From contig JAQYVY010000004.1 in assembly GCA_030145195.1 (NCBI GenBank), positions 41,750-105,749 on the forward strand: a DNA stretch of 64,000 nucleotides, given 5' to 3'. Position 1 is the stretch's first letter. Every line of letters begins with the position of its first letter. The notes beneath the pieces are model-generated. The model ran no database searches. It saw nothing but the letters and a program-made list of their open reading frames with translations, and was not told the DNA's origin. Origin of the DNA: Desulfuromonadales bacterium. GTDB lineage: Bacteria > Desulfobacterota > Desulfuromonadia > Desulfuromonadales > BM103. The position numbers and the translations under genes are program-made. This document shows positions 37,958-47,629 of the stretch, in pieces.

Positions 37958-38779
37958 TCATAGAAGCTTCATCACCTGCGCATGCAGTTGCGGGTTGGCG
38001 GCGGCCACCACAAAACCGCCATCGACCGGCAAGTTCCCCTGCGCATCCGTCACCACGCCACCGGCCGCCTGAATAATCGGGATCAGCGGGAGGATGTCGT
38101 AAGGCTGCAAAGAATCTTCAATCACCAGATCGATCTGACCCAGAGCCAGCAGGCAGTAGGAATAACAATCACCACCAAACCGTTGCAGCCGCACCTGCGC
38201 TGAAACCCGGCGGAAGGCCTCCAGGTGGGCTTGCTTAACAAACATGCTCTCGTGAGTACAATACAGCGTGGCCTCTTCCAGGCGGCTGGCTCGCCGGGCC
38301 TGCATCGGCTCAACCTGACCCTTGCGTTGCAGAAAAGCCCCGTCGGCACTGCCAAAAAACAGCTCGTCGGTATAGGGCTGATACATGATTCCAGCCAGGG
38401 GACGGCTGTTCTGAACCAGGCCGAGCAAAATCCCCCAAGCCGGGACCCCGCTGATAAAAGCCCGGGTGCCGTCGATCGGATCAACCACCCAATTGATATC
38501 ATCCCGGCCTTTGGTGAAACCCTCCTCCTCGCCGATCACCCCGTAATGCGGGAATTGCCCACGGAGAGCTCCACGCAGAAGCGCTTCCACCTCGCGATCG
38601 GCACAGGTCACCGGATCAAAGGCCTGTCCGGCAAGTTTGTTATCGACCACCAGTGGCTGGCGAAAATACCGCAAGGCAATCTCGCCCGCAGCTATGACTG
38701 CCGAACGGGCGAAGGTTAAGGCCTCGGCCACCGCTGCTGGCGCAAGAGCGTCAGTTCCATGATCAAGACGCGAGTTCAT
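37958..38779 (-). CDS. Inositol monophosphatase-family phosphatase (HisN-like)
   Basis: A 273-residue Mg-dependent sugar/polyol phosphatase. Family motifs are GEEEG (metal-binding Glu), DPIDGTRAFISG (catalytic Asp loop) and the C-terminal ALGQIDLVIEDSLQPYDILPLIPIIQAAGG. The TRAFISG variant and overall likeness favour histidinol-phosphate phosphatase (HisN), but substrate assignment within this family is unreliable. Start: ATG at 38779 with aaagg upstream; an ATG at 38791 is possible but abuts that site. It heads a three-gene cluster with the 54-aa and YkgJ genes. Confidence 0.88.
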   Translation of the reverse strand: MNSRLDHGTDALAPAAVAEALTFARSAVIAAGEIALRYFRQPLVVDNKLAGQAFDPVTCADREVEALLRGALRGQFPHYGVIGEEEGFTKGRDDINWVVDPIDGTRAFISGVPAWGILLGLVQNSRPLAGIMYQPYTDELFFGSADGAFLQRKGQVEPMQARRASRLEEATLYCTHESMFVKQAHLEAFRRVSAQVRLQRFGGDCYSYCLLALGQIDLVIEDSLQPYDILPLIPIIQAAGGVVTDAQGNLPVDGGFVVAAANPQLHAQVMKLL

Positions 38780-38827
38780 TACCAATGTCATCCTTTTTCA
38801 ACAAGAAAAACCGGGGCGCAAAACCAG

Positions 38828-39658
38828 CTATTGCCGCGCCAGTCGCAGGTTTTCAACCTCGTATTCGAAGTTGCTTCGCTGCGGGTTAATATCAAGACCG
38901 CCACGTCGGGTGTAGCGGGCGTAAACCGTCAGCTTCTTCGGCTGGCAAAACCGCATCAGGTCGCAATAAATCCGTTCCACACACTGCTCATGAAATTCGT
39001 TGTGCTGACGAAAAGAAATCAGGTAACGCAGCAAGGCCTCCGGATCGATCTTCGCCCCCTCATAACGAATCAGCACACTCCCCCAATCCGGCTGGCGGGT
39101 CACCAAACAATTGCTTTTCAGCAGGTGACTGTGCAGCGTCTCCGCAACCATTTGCTGTGAATCCGCTGCGCCCTGCAAAAGATCGGGGGCCAAGGCATAG
39201 TTCTCAACTTTGATGTCAAGCTCGTCGAGGCAAACGCCTGGCAGGGTGGCAAAGGACTCTGCGGCGAACTCTGCGGCGCTGATCAGCCGCACATCGACCG
39301 GGGTACCCGCCGCGCCGCCCAGATCCTGACTCAGTACCGCTCGCACCGCTTCGCAATCATCAAACCGGGTCTGATTAAAGGAGTTGAGATAGAGCTTGAA
39401 CGATTTAGATTCAATCAGATTGGGCGACTCGCAGGGGACCCGAAACTCACCCATAGCCACCACCGGCTTGCCTTGCGGCGTTAGCCAGGAAAGTTCATAG
39501 GCGTTCCAGATGTCAACCCCATGAAAGGGGAGCGGCGCAGCCAGCCCCAGCTCATCACGCTTGAGACTGCGCGGAAGAGGACAGAGCAACCCCGGATTGT
39601 ATTCCGCAGCGTAGACCGTCGCTTTGCCCAAAGGTACGCTGGCTTCAAAATCATTCAT
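38828..39658 (-). CDS. queF: NADPH-dependent 7-cyano-7-deazaguanine reductase
   Basis: QueF reduces preQ0 to preQ1 in queuosine biosynthesis. The 276-residue length and tandem T-fold halves mark the long (type II, E. coli-like) form. The QueF motif is visible as [17 protein letters not shown] in the N-terminal half, with VPCESPNL nearby, and the C-terminal half has [11 protein letters not shown] and [16 protein letters not shown] 39658. The other preQ0 genes are not in the window. Confidence 0.96.
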   Translation of the reverse strand: MNDFEASVPLGKATVYAAEYNPGLLCPLPRSLKRDELGLAAPLPFHGVDIWNAYELSWLTPQGKPVVAMGEFRVPCESPNLIESKSFKLYLNSFNQTRFDDCEAVRAVLSQDLGGAAGTPVDVRLISAAEFAAESFATLPGVCLDELDIKVENYALAPDLLQGAADSQQMVAETLHSHLLKSNCLVTRQPDWGSVLIRYEGAKIDPEALLRYLISFRQHNEFHEQCVERIYCDLMRFCQPKKLTVYARYTRRGGLDINPQRSNFEYEVENLRLARQ

Positions 39659-39713
39659 AGTGTTGATACTCTGCCAAACATGGCCCTGATTTCAACCAAA
39701 AAACGCCGCCCTC

Positions 39714-40541
39714 TCACTCCTCACTCCCCACAGTCAACAAATCCTCGCGCAAAGACTCCGTGATCGCAACCGGATAGCCCTTAGCGGCGATAAGCGCCTG
39801 CAATTCGCGGACGCGGTCATCAGGATGTGGATGCGAGGCCATCAGGTAAGGGATATGGCTACCGGCATCACGAGCAGCTCGGCGGAAAAAGTCAGTCGCG
39901 CCGCCAGCATGACCATAACAGGCAACCAACAGTTCAAGCCCCCAGCGGTCGGCGTCCGATTCCTGCTGCCGGGAATAACGACTCTCTGAAACCAGCAGCA
40001 GGTTGGTCGCCAGTCGACCAGCAGAGCTGTCTTCGCCGAAGAGCAGCATGGCACCCAAGGTCAGGCCCAAGCCGCGGCCCAAACGCCGAAGGTGGTCACG
40101 ATGGGCAAAATGGCCCAGCTCGTGAGCCAGCACCAACGCCAGTTCGTTTTCTGAAGCCACCTGTTCAAGCAACCCGGAAAAGACCACAATATGGCCGCCA
40201 GGCAAAGCCAGGGCATTGATCTCGTCACTCTCCACCAACTGCACGATAAAGTCATATTGGTGCAGCGGTGACTCTGTCGGCAGCGTCTCCAGTAACTGTT
40301 GCAGCCGTTGCTGTAGCGCCGGGTTATCCACCGAGTCAAAGTTGTCGGCAAAATATTCACCAAGCTGAAGTTCCGCCCTGATCGGGATTTTCGTCACCGC
40401 CAGCTCGGCCGTAAAGCCAAGGATGAGATAAAGAACAACGACCAGCACAAGCAGGCCGCCAATCAGCCAAGCCATCTCGACCAGAGGGTGAGTCTTGGAC
40501 ACGTTAACGTTTTGGTCAATATATTTCGGCGTGAATTTCAC
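39714..40541 (-). CDS. M48-family zinc metallopeptidase
   Basis: A 275-residue protein with an N-terminal membrane helix (VEMAWLIGGLLVLVVVLYLI) and a peptidase domain with HELGH (LVLAHELGHFAHRD) and the downstream Glu in ESDADRWGLEL, together the zinc site. The end contains HPHPDDRVRELQ, typical of Oma1/HtpX-like M48 enzymes. Its start overlaps the stop of a membrane-anchored YbjQ-like gene by four bases. Likely a membrane/envelope quality-control protease; substrate unknown. Confidence 0.92.
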   Translation of the reverse strand: MKFTPKYIDQNVNVSKTHPLVEMAWLIGGLLVLVVVLYLILGFTAELAVTKIPIRAELQLGEYFADNFDSVDNPALQQRLQQLLETLPTESPLHQYDFIVQLVESDEINALALPGGHIVVFSGLLEQVASENELALVLAHELGHFAHRDHLRRLGRGLGLTLGAMLLFGEDSSAGRLATNLLLVSESRYSRQQESDADRWGLELLVACYGHAGGATDFFRRAARDAGSHIPYLMASHPHPDDRVRELQALIAAKGYPVAITESLREDLLTVGSEE

Positions 40542-41017
40542 TTTCGATTCATCACGACTGCGGTGCCATAAGCCAGGGCTTCAATACTGCCGACCTGGTT
40601 TTTTTGATTGGCCGCGCGGCCTATGGTCGAGGTTTCCAGGCGCAGGTTGACGATCATGTGCGCACCCTTGGCCCGCGCCTCTTGCTTCATTCGCAGAATC
40701 GCCTCGCGTCGGGATCGATCAATCAACGATTCGTAGGCCTTGACCCTGCCACCAAAGATATTGCGCAAAATTGCCAACATGCGCTTGAAATAATCATTCG
40801 AGATCACGGCGCTGCCGTTGACCAGAAAAGATTGTTTGACCACGCCTTCGGCAAAGTGACCTTCGGCGTTGACCACCATCAGCTTCAACAGTTCTTTTTC
40901 GCGCCTGATGATCGACTTGTAATGGCGCTTCTCTGCAATGGTGCCGCAGGTATAGCCGAGCACTGCCAAACAGAAAAAAAGGAAGAGATCGAAATTTTGC
41001 AGGATGACATCAAACAT
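40538..41017 (-). CDS. Membrane-anchored YbjQ-like protein
   Basis: A 159-residue protein with one N-terminal membrane helix (LFLFFCLAVLGYTCGT) and a YbjQ/UPF0145-like domain: FGGRVKAYESLIDRSRREAI, ARAKGAHMIVNLRLETS and ALAYGTAVV. YbjQ domains form pentamers in solved structures and have no proven activity. It lies between a soluble YbjQ gene (11 bases upstream) and the M48 protease gene (four-base overlap), so the three are probably a functional unit. Confidence 0.85.
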   Translation of the reverse strand: MFDVILQNFDLFLFFCLAVLGYTCGTIAEKRHYKSIIRREKELLKLMVVNAEGHFAEGVVKQSFLVNGSAVISNDYFKRMLAILRNIFGGRVKAYESLIDRSRREAILRMKQEARAKGAHMIVNLRLETSTIGRAANQKNQVGSIEALAYGTAVVMNRK

Positions 41018-41028
41018 AGAAGCCCCCT

Positions 41029-41343
41029 CTATTCGACGCGCACGGCAGTACCATAGGCAAAGAGCTCGGCGGCGCCCTGAGCCACCGAAGACGTGGCGAA
41101 GCGGATATTGACCACGGCATTAGCACCAAATTGACGGGCTTGTTCCGACATTCGGTCCACCGCCTCCTGCCGCGACTCCTGGAGGAGTTCGGTGTAGCCC
41201 TTGAGCTCGCCGCCGACCAGATTCTTCAGGCCCGCCATAAGGTCGCGACCGATATGTTTGGCACGCACGGTACTGCCCTGTACGATACCGAAATGTTCCA
41301 CGATTTTCTTGCCTGGAACAGAGCCGACGTTAGTGAGAATCAT
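41029..41343 (-). CDS. YbjQ/UPF0145-family protein
   Basis: A 104-residue single-domain YbjQ protein: MILTNVGSVPGKKIVEHFGI at the start, then GGELKGYTELLQESRQEAVD and GANAVVNIRFATS, ending in AYGTAVRVE. ATG 41343 is chosen for the ribosome site ggagg and because the family starts with this strand. First gene of a three-gene unit with the membrane-anchored paralogue and an M48 protease. The stretch 41344-41600 upstream holds promoter sequence only. Confidence 0.92.
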   Translation of the reverse strand: MILTNVGSVPGKKIVEHFGIVQGSTVRAKHIGRDLMAGLKNLVGGELKGYTELLQESRQEAVDRMSEQARQFGANAVVNIRFATSSVAQGAAELFAYGTAVRVE

Positions 41344-41604
41344 AAGGAAACCTCCGAGATCACTGTAGCGATTATAAAGCTGTAGAGCTTTAAGATTCAA
41401 AGCTCTATTCGCGTTCTGTATTGATATTGAGTGCCTCAAATATCCTCAGAACTTCTGAGAATTAATTATGGCACAATTGATAGGACGTTTTCAGCTGTTT
41501 CCTGACCGGTGTCGTTCAATGGAAAGCCATGACCAGCCTAACCACCTGAATTCATTAGAAAACTTAATGAAATGCTAGTGATTTTTACAACGAGATCAAA
41601 AAAT

Positions 41605-41632
41605 ATGGGGTCTTGCCTTTGGCAAGACCCCA
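41605..41632 (-). terminator. Terminator of the thioredoxin-fold gene
   Basis: Perfect 11-pair hairpin (ggggtcttgcc / ggcaagacccc, loop ttt). On the minus strand it is followed by atattttttg, 25 bases after the stop of the gene at 41658. Confidence 0.85.
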
Positions 41633-41657
41633 TAAGGGATGGTTTTATGAGAATGAG

Positions 41658-41933
41658 TCAGGCAACCTGCTGCATACGCTGCACGTAGCGGGGGCGCTCG
41701 ACAAGAAAAGTTTTGATTTCGCGCACATCGGGTATGCGCCCGGCAATCCTGACGATGTCGTCAATCAGCAACGCAGGGGTAACATAAACACGGTGATCAA
41801 CTAGCTTGCGTCGATCATAGAAGAGATGAACCTCTGCCTGTACCTCTAATTCCTCAAGAGCCTGACGAACATTAACGAGGACTCGCTCACCACGGTGACG
41901 TGCTTCCGCTTTACAGAGAATATCGATACGCAT
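41658..41933 (-). CDS. Thioredoxin-fold small protein lacking the CxxC motif
   Basis: A 91-residue protein whose layout matches the small archaeal-type thioredoxin family (MTH895-like): MRIDIL strand, helix with VRQALEELEVQAEVHLF, then the cis-proline strand VTPALLIDD and the ending GRIPDVREIKTFL. Where that family has a redox CxxC after the first strand, this protein has CKAEARHR with a single Cys7, so it cannot do dithiol chemistry. It may have a structural or binding role. Single gene with its own terminator. Confidence 0.7.
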   Translation of the reverse strand: MRIDILCKAEARHRGERVLVNVRQALEELEVQAEVHLFYDRRKLVDHRVYVTPALLIDDIVRIAGRIPDVREIKTFLVERPRYVQRMQQVA

Positions 41934-42048
41934 GACAAACCCCCTTCTCGTTATTTATTACCATTTTGGTCAATTATACGATGACAAGAAAAAAAAGCAA
42001 GCATTTTCTGCTTACTTTTAATGGCACTCAAGAATTCCGGGGGAGCAG

Positions 42049-42903
42049 CTACCTGGGGGGTGGGGTCTTACCATACACGATCCGCAAGGCGCGTTTGACG
42101 CGGGCGACCAGTCGAACGGGACTAATCGGCTTGGCAATAAAATCAAAGTAACCCATATCCAGTAGCTTGGCCTCCTCTTCAGGAGAAGACTTTGAAGACA
42201 GAGCAATAACCGGGATGTGTTTGATACTAAGATTCGCTTGAATCGCCCGATACATCTCGTAACCATCCATCCGCGGCATAACCGTATCGGCAATAATCAG
42301 GTGAGGTTTCTGTTGCAGTGCGACCTTAAGGCCGTCGGCTCCATTTGAGGCTTCGAGGAGATCAAACCCCTGCCGTTTCAAAGAGACCATCACTGCGGAA
42401 CGAACCAGGTCCTGATCATCAACCACCAGCACGGTCCACCAGGACTCCGCCACCTGTTTTTGCTCGACAATCTTGTAATAGTGGTGATTAACCGCAGCCT
42501 GAATTTCCGTTGGCGTGGTGACACAGGGAACAATACGCAGGCCACTCTGAAAAGAAAGGTTGTCGAGGGTCTCGATATCGAGAGGGTTGACCATCGCCAA
42601 ATAAAGGGTGTTCCCCTCTTTTTTCAAGGGGAACATTAATTTGTTCATCGCGGTATCGCCATCAGTCAGCTTGAGGAACTCCTCGCTGAAGGCGGCGCGG
42701 GCAATATTAGTTACCGTCTTGAAACCAAACTGGCGGGCCAGAGCTGCGGCGATATCGCGCTCGGTAACCACACCGATCTCTTCGAGAATCTGACCCAGCC
42801 GGCGCCCCGTGCCCCTTTGCTTCTCCAAAGCGCGGGTGAGCGTTTGCTCATCAACAACCTTGGCTTCGACCAGAATTTCTCCAAAACGCTTACGTTTTTT
42901 CAT
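42049..42903 (-). CDS. MshEN c-di-GMP-binding domain fused to a receiver domain
   Basis: A 284-residue protein. Residues 6-29 and 35-58 are two 24-residue MshEN motifs (RFGEIL... and RLGQILEEIGVV...) separated by exactly five residues, the known layout for c-di-GMP binding in MshE-type ATPases. The T2SSE_N-like fold continues to about 145 (LYLAMVNPLDIETLDNL). Residues about 157-275 are a receiver domain with acidic DDQD and phospho-acceptor Asp206 in ADTVMPRMDG, plus K258. There is no ATPase or output domain. It may link phosphorelay and c-di-GMP signals. ATG 42903 has agagg upstream. Confidence 0.88.
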   Translation of the reverse strand: MKKRKRFGEILVEAKVVDEQTLTRALEKQRGTGRRLGQILEEIGVVTERDIAAALARQFGFKTVTNIARAAFSEEFLKLTDGDTAMNKLMFPLKKEGNTLYLAMVNPLDIETLDNLSFQSGLRIVPCVTTPTEIQAAVNHHYYKIVEQKQVAESWWTVLVVDDQDLVRSAVMVSLKRQGFDLLEASNGADGLKVALQQKPHLIIADTVMPRMDGYEMYRAIQANLSIKHIPVIALSSKSSPEEEAKLLDMGYFDFIAKPISPVRLVARVKRALRIVYGKTPPPR

Positions 42904-43115
42904 AAAACCTCTTCTGTATCCCCCTGCCAATCCGCTGAGCAGTCTATCAATAATTAACTGGAAATCCAAGCCTTTTGGCAAAAGACAACATCACACAAGC
43001 AGTCCTCAAGCCGGAGCAAACAAGACCCACTCCGAATTCTTGAGTAACGACCAAGCAAAGCTATGTTCTTTGGGCCTTCCCTTCCTTTCTTTCTTTCCGA
43101 GCCCAGACTCATAAG

Positions 43116-45737
43116 CTATTTTTTTGTAAAAGGCTGAAAATTAACCACCAAACGACTCTCTGACACCCCCACAGCAACCGTACTTCCCGGAGCCACCTCC
43201 TCACCGAGCAAGGCTCGGCCGATGCTGGTTTCCAGATGATGCTGGAGATATCGCTTCAAGGGCCTGGCACCATAAACCGGATCGTAGGCAGCCTCGGCAA
43301 TATAGCGAATAGCCGCAGAGGTCAGCTCCAATTTCAGATCACGTTTCGCCAGGCGATCGCGAAGCTGTGCAACCTGCAACACGACGATTTGCTCCGTTTC
43401 AGCCAGAGACAACGGTTTAAACAGCACAATATCGTCAACACGGTTAAGAAATTCTGGCCGGAAGGCCGAGCGCAGCTCAGCAAACACCTGCTCTCTGGCC
43501 CCCTCGCGGATCACCCCGTCACTGCTGACACCGTCCAACAGATAAGGCGAACCAATATTAGAGGTCATGATCACCACGGTGTTTTTAAAGTCCACCGTGC
43601 GGCCATGGCTGTCGGTAATTCGACCGTCGTCAAGCACTTGCAACAGGACGTTAAACACCTCTGGATGCGCCTTTTCAATTTCATCAAACAGGACCACGCT
43701 GTAGGGTCGACGTCGAACCGCTTCAGAGAGCTGTCCTCCCTCTTCGAAACCGACATATCCCGGCGGCGCACCGATCAAACGACTGACCGCATGCCTCTCC
43801 ATGTACTCCGACATATCGATGCGCACCATATTCTCCTCGCTGTCAAACAATGACTCCGCCAAGGCGCGTGCCAACTCTGTCTTGCCGACCCCGGTCGGCC
43901 CAAGAAAAATAAAGGAACCTATCGGCCGCCGTGGATCTTTGATCCCGGCACGAGCCCGAATCACCGCATCAGCAACCAGCTGTACCGCCTCATCCTGGCC
44001 GATCACCCGCTGGTGCAAAAACACATCGAGTTTGAGCAGCTTTTCTCTCTCACCTTCCTCCAGACGAGACACTGGAATTCCGCTCCAATTTGCCACGATT
44101 GCGGCAATCTCCTCTTCCGTCACAACCTCGCGTAGCAGGCGTTGTTCCTGACCGGCTTCCAGCAAGGCGGGTTCTGCCTCAAGCAGAGCGCGCTCAAGTT
44201 CCGGCAGACGCCCATGCTTCAGCTCAGCCGCCAGATTGAGATCATAGTTACGCTCGGCAACCTCAATCTCCTGGCGCACCCGCTCAATCTCGGCTCGTAC
44301 TGTCTGGACTTTTTTGATTTCATCTTTCTCCGTCTCCCACTGCACCTTAAGCGTCTCGGCGCGATGACGCTGGTCCGCCAACTCCTTACGTAACGCATCC
44401 AGGCGAGAAAGGCTGGCCTTATCCTTCTCTTTCTTCAAAGCCGCTTCCTCAATTTCCAGCTGCATAACGCGCCGGGTTACCGCATCCAGCTCGGCTGGCA
44501 GGGAATCAATTTCGGTCCGGATCATGGCACAGGCCTCATCGACCAGATCGATCGCCTTGTCCGGCAAGAACCGATCGGAGATATAGCGATGGCTCAAGGT
44601 CGCCGCCGCAACCAGCGCATTGTCGTGAATGCGCACCCCATGATGGACCTCAAACCGCTCTTTCAGGCCACGCAGAATACTGATGGCGTCCTCGACATTC
44701 GGCTGATCAACCGTCACCGGCTGAAACCTGCGTTCCAGAGCGGCGTCTTTTTCAATATAGCGACGATATTCATCCAGAGTGGTCGCGCCGAGACAATGCA
44801 GTTCGCCGCGTGCCAGCATCGGTTTGAGCATATTGCCAGCATCCATCGACCCCTCGGCCTTGCCAGCGCCAACAATGGTGTGCAGTTCATCAATGAAAAG
44901 CAGGATGCGGCCTTCGGCGGCACGAATTTCGTTGAGAACCGCCTTGAGTCGTTCCTCAAACTCACCACGATATTTGGCCCCAGCCACCAGCGAGCCCATA
45001 TCGAGCGCAAAGATGGTCTTGTCCTTGAGGCCTTCCGGGACATCCCCGCGCACGATCCTCTGCGCCAGACCTTCAACAATGGCAGTCTTGCCAACGCCAG
45101 GTTCGCCGATTAACACCGGGTTGTTTTTGGTCTTACGCGACAAAATTCGGATCACCCGCCGGATCTCGTTGTCCCGGCCTATGACCGGGTCAAGCTTGCC
45201 TTGACGAGCGGCTTTCACCAGATCAAGACCGTATTTCTCAAGCACCTCATAAGTGGCCTCCGGATCAGCAGTCGTCACCCGCTGATGACCGCGCACCGCA
45301 GTTAGTTCCTGTAACAACCGGTCCGAGGTAATATTAAACCGGCGCAGCAACTTTCCAGCAGCCGTCTGGTCGCCTTCCTCAGCTAAAACCAGGAAAAGGT
45401 GCTCAACGCTGATGTATTCGTCCTTTAAGCGTTTAGCTTCCTCTTCCGCCTTAACCAGCACCCGATTAAAACGCGGGGTAACATAAACCTTGCCCGCTTC
45501 GACCCCTGGGCCAGAGACCGCCGGACGGCGCTGTAGCTCCTCGCGCAGCTGTTTGGCGAGATTTCGTGGCTCGATATCAAGACGAGTCACCAGACGAGGC
45601 ACCAGCCCCTCTATCTGCTCCAGCAAAGCCAGCAGCAGATGTTCACCATCAACTTCGACATGGCCGAATTTGACCGCTAGACTCTGAGCCGTTTGCAACG
45701 CCTCCTGGGTTTTTTGGGTCATCCGATTAACGTCCAT
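43116..45737 (-). CDS. clpB: ATP-dependent disaggregase ClpB
   Basis: ClpB resolubilises protein aggregates with DnaK. The 873 residues show the N domain ([17 protein letters not shown]), NBD1 with [13 protein letters not shown], the long coiled-coil middle domain (about 400-530), NBD2 with [14 protein letters not shown] and SEYMERH, and the C-terminal domain with [14 protein letters not shown] 45737 has aaggag upstream. Two Hsp20 genes lie just upstream on the same strand, so this is a heat-shock cluster; no clear sigma-32 or CIRCE element was seen. The neighbouring 42904-43115 has no gene. Confidence 0.98.
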   Translation of the reverse strand: MDVNRMTQKTQEALQTAQSLAVKFGHVEVDGEHLLLALLEQIEGLVPRLVTRLDIEPRNLAKQLREELQRRPAVSGPGVEAGKVYVTPRFNRVLVKAEEEAKRLKDEYISVEHLFLVLAEEGDQTAAGKLLRRFNITSDRLLQELTAVRGHQRVTTADPEATYEVLEKYGLDLVKAARQGKLDPVIGRDNEIRRVIRILSRKTKNNPVLIGEPGVGKTAIVEGLAQRIVRGDVPEGLKDKTIFALDMGSLVAGAKYRGEFEERLKAVLNEIRAAEGRILLFIDELHTIVGAGKAEGSMDAGNMLKPMLARGELHCLGATTLDEYRRYIEKDAALERRFQPVTVDQPNVEDAISILRGLKERFEVHHGVRIHDNALVAAATLSHRYISDRFLPDKAIDLVDEACAMIRTEIDSLPAELDAVTRRVMQLEIEEAALKKEKDKASLSRLDALRKELADQRHRAETLKVQWETEKDEIKKVQTVRAEIERVRQEIEVAERNYDLNLAAELKHGRLPELERALLEAEPALLEAGQEQRLLREVVTEEEIAAIVANWSGIPVSRLEEGEREKLLKLDVFLHQRVIGQDEAVQLVADAVIRARAGIKDPRRPIGSFIFLGPTGVGKTELARALAESLFDSEENMVRIDMSEYMERHAVSRLIGAPPGYVGFEEGGQLSEAVRRRPYSVVLFDEIEKAHPEVFNVLLQVLDDGRITDSHGRTVDFKNTVVIMTSNIGSPYLLDGVSSDGVIREGAREQVFAELRSAFRPEFLNRVDDIVLFKPLSLAETEQIVVLQVAQLRDRLAKRDLKLELTSAAIRYIAEAAYDPVYGARPLKRYLQHHLETSIGRALLGEEVAPGSTVAVGVSESRLVVNFQPFTKK

Positions 45738-45776
45738 AAAAGCTCCTTGTTGTGTTGATTCCTAACAGTTTCAGGG

Positions 45777-46166
45777 TTAATGCACGGTTACTTCAATCTT
45801 ACGGGGTTGAGCCGCCTTCACTTTTGGCAAATGCAGCAGGAGAACCCCGTTTTTAAGTTCTGCCCTGACGGCGTCTGCCTCCAGAGTGTCTGGTAATTGG
45901 AATTGCCGTCGATAACCGGCGAGGGCGAATTCCTGCCTGAGAGGCGACCCTATAGCCACATGAATTCGCCCTTCCAGGGTCAACAGCCCCTGCTCAATAT
46001 TAACCTGCAAACTTTGTTCATCAAGCCCAGGCATATCCGCCACCAAAGTCATGGCCTCATCTGACTCAAAAATATCCACCGCTGGTGCCACATAATCCTG
46101 CTCTCTGGTTACAGAACAATCCTTGCGCTTGCCATCTTCTGTTTTCATCAATTTTTGGTTTTGCAT
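45777..46166 (-). CDS. Small heat-shock protein Hsp20
   Basis: A 129-residue alpha-crystallin-type chaperone with a short N-terminal arm, then the domain beginning VAPAVDIFESDEAMTLVADM and ending NGVLLLHLPKVKAA, including the conserved A.L.NGVL.L..PK motif; the C-terminal IxV-type tail is IEVTV. ATG 46166 has aaggag upstream; an earlier ATG at 46241 would overlap the neighbouring Hsp20 stop. Holds unfolded proteins for ClpB/DnaK. Confidence 0.93.
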   Translation of the reverse strand: MQNQKLMKTEDGKRKDCSVTREQDYVAPAVDIFESDEAMTLVADMPGLDEQSLQVNIEQGLLTLEGRIHVAIGSPLRQEFALAGYRRQFQLPDTLEADAVRAELKNGVLLLHLPKVKAAQPRKIEVTVH

Positions 46167-46234
46167 CTCTAGATTCTCCTTGAATGGTTTCTTTAGTCGG
46201 CCTGTAGCAGTGCCTTGCTTAAACCAGTAGCGCC

Positions 46235-46687
46235 TCAGCACACCTTGATTTCAATCTTTTTAGGCAATGCGGCGGTGGCCTTTGGCAACGTGATTCGCAA
46301 CAAACCGTGACGATACTCTGCGGTGACTTGTTCCGCCTCAACCTGAACCGGCAATTCGATTTTCCGTTGAAACTTCCCGTTGTTGCGCTCACGCCTGAGC
46401 AAGACCCCAGCCTGAGCTTCAGCAAGACCTGGTGAATGCTCGCCGCCCAGACTCAAGGTGTCACCAAGGATTTCCATTTCGAGCTGTGCCGGATCGATCC
46501 CTGGCAGCAGCGCGTTTAGATACAGGTTGTCAGCGTCCTCGCTCAGGTTGACCTGAGGAGTGCGACCTTGCTGGGTGCGCGACTCAACAACCCGGAGATG
46601 AGGTCCACCAGTACCAAAACAACCCAAAAACTCATCAAGTTCGCGATGAAATTGTCCTAGCTCTTTTAACATGGTTCCATAAAGCAT
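46235..46687 (-). CDS. Small heat-shock protein Hsp20 (second copy)
   Basis: A 150-residue Hsp20 with N-terminal arm MLYGTMLKELGQFHRELDEF, crystallin domain (PQVNLSEDADNLYLNALLPG to YRHGLLRITLPKA) and tail IEIKVC. ATG 46687 is chosen because ggagg sits eight bases upstream. It is followed 68 bases later by a divergent paralogue and then clpB. The two copies differ strongly, suggesting an old duplication or hetero-oligomers. Confidence 0.93.
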   Translation of the reverse strand: MLYGTMLKELGQFHRELDEFLGCFGTGGPHLRVVESRTQQGRTPQVNLSEDADNLYLNALLPGIDPAQLEMEILGDTLSLGGEHSPGLAEAQAGVLLRRERNNGKFQRKIELPVQVEAEQVTAEYRHGLLRITLPKATAALPKKIEIKVC

Positions 46688-46827
46688 AATCGTTACCTCC
46701 ATAAAGTTTGATGTTCAAAAGCTTGCCTGTTGGTCGACGCTTGATATTTCACTTTGCGTACCAACTTTCAAAAAATATTTTTTACCCATGGTTACGCTAA
46801 CTTACGAATATTTTACGGAGTTCATAA

Positions 46828-46887
46828 ACGCAGCTGCGACGTTGCACAAAAGCAATCTGCAACACTTTTGCGACGTCGCAGCTGCGT
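46828..46887. repeat. Long perfect-arm palindrome near the transposase remnant
   Basis: Fifteen-base perfect arms acgcagctgcgacgt (46828-46842) and acgtcgcagctgcgt (46873-46887), with further pairing inward (tgca...aaaag with cttttgcg) around a short loop. It stands in noncoding DNA about 130 bases from a decayed REP-type transposase, so it could be its REP-like substrate. It is not a terminator because no T run follows. Confidence 0.75.
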
Positions 46888-47012
46888 CGCCTCAATCGGC
46901 ACCGAACTTGATTCTTTTGAAATTCACAAGGGGTCTGTTTACAGGGCTTTTACTTCTGCTGTGGGTAAGGCCAGAACTTGACCAATAACTTTTCTTCGGC
47001 AAGGTTAAACTC

Positions 47013-47496
47013 TCATGAAATCAGAGGTTCGACGCTCAACCATGGGATAGATTCATTGGCGAGGTACGCCTGATGACTACTCCATGGATAATCCTCTGCC
47101 AACGCAACCATGCCCGCTCGTACCGGGTTCAAGTGCAGGTATGCCGTCAATTGCAAGAGGTAGCGGTCCAGATCGGTCACAATCGCCTTGTAACGTCCCT
47201 GCAAGAGCTGCCCAACTCGCTTCTTTCGCCAGTTGACCCAGCGGGTTTAACGAAAGGGAAGGTTTTGCATGATGCGCGAAAGAGGAATTATGCCGACTTA
47301 TATGGCGAAAGGGATAGGGTTGTTCATCAGACAGAAGACATGGATAGGGCAATGGTAACGTTCAGTGCATTGCTGGAGGAGGAGATAAAAACGATAACGG
47401 TCGTCATCGTCATAAAAGGTGCCTACGCCACAATTGCCACGCAGCATGACCTGATAAAAAGCGGAGGAATAGGGGGATGCGAGGTTTACGGGCCAT
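47013..47496 (-). pseudogene. Degenerate REP-associated (IS200-like, Y1) transposase
   Basis: The minus strand carries pieces of a RAYT-type transposase in different frames. It starts at ATG 47496 (MARKPRIPLF), shifts to a frame reading VMLRGNCGVGTFYDDDDRYR and HVFCLMNN, and shifts again to reach LQGRYKAIVTDLDRYLL and LNPVRAGMV at the 3' end. At least two frameshifts are needed, the catalytic HxH segment after CLMNN is damaged, and the C-terminus ends early, so it cannot be functional. Known RAYT order (LYHVTSRGN, CLMxNHxHLL, FQGRYKA, LNPVRA) supports the call. Confidence 0.85.
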
Positions 47497-47629
47497 GGCG
47501 ATAAGCTGGCATAAGTTTGCAAGTTTACAAGCCTAACCCCGTTTCTGAGATGAACCCTGGTGATAGGAGAAACACCTATAAGTCAAGCCTGACCCGACCT
47601 TTGACCCGACCTTTGACCCGACCTTCTGA

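Noticed and set aside
46754..46981. Plus-strand frames across the 46.8 kb palindrome
   Set aside because: They read straight through the inverted repeat and resemble nothing.
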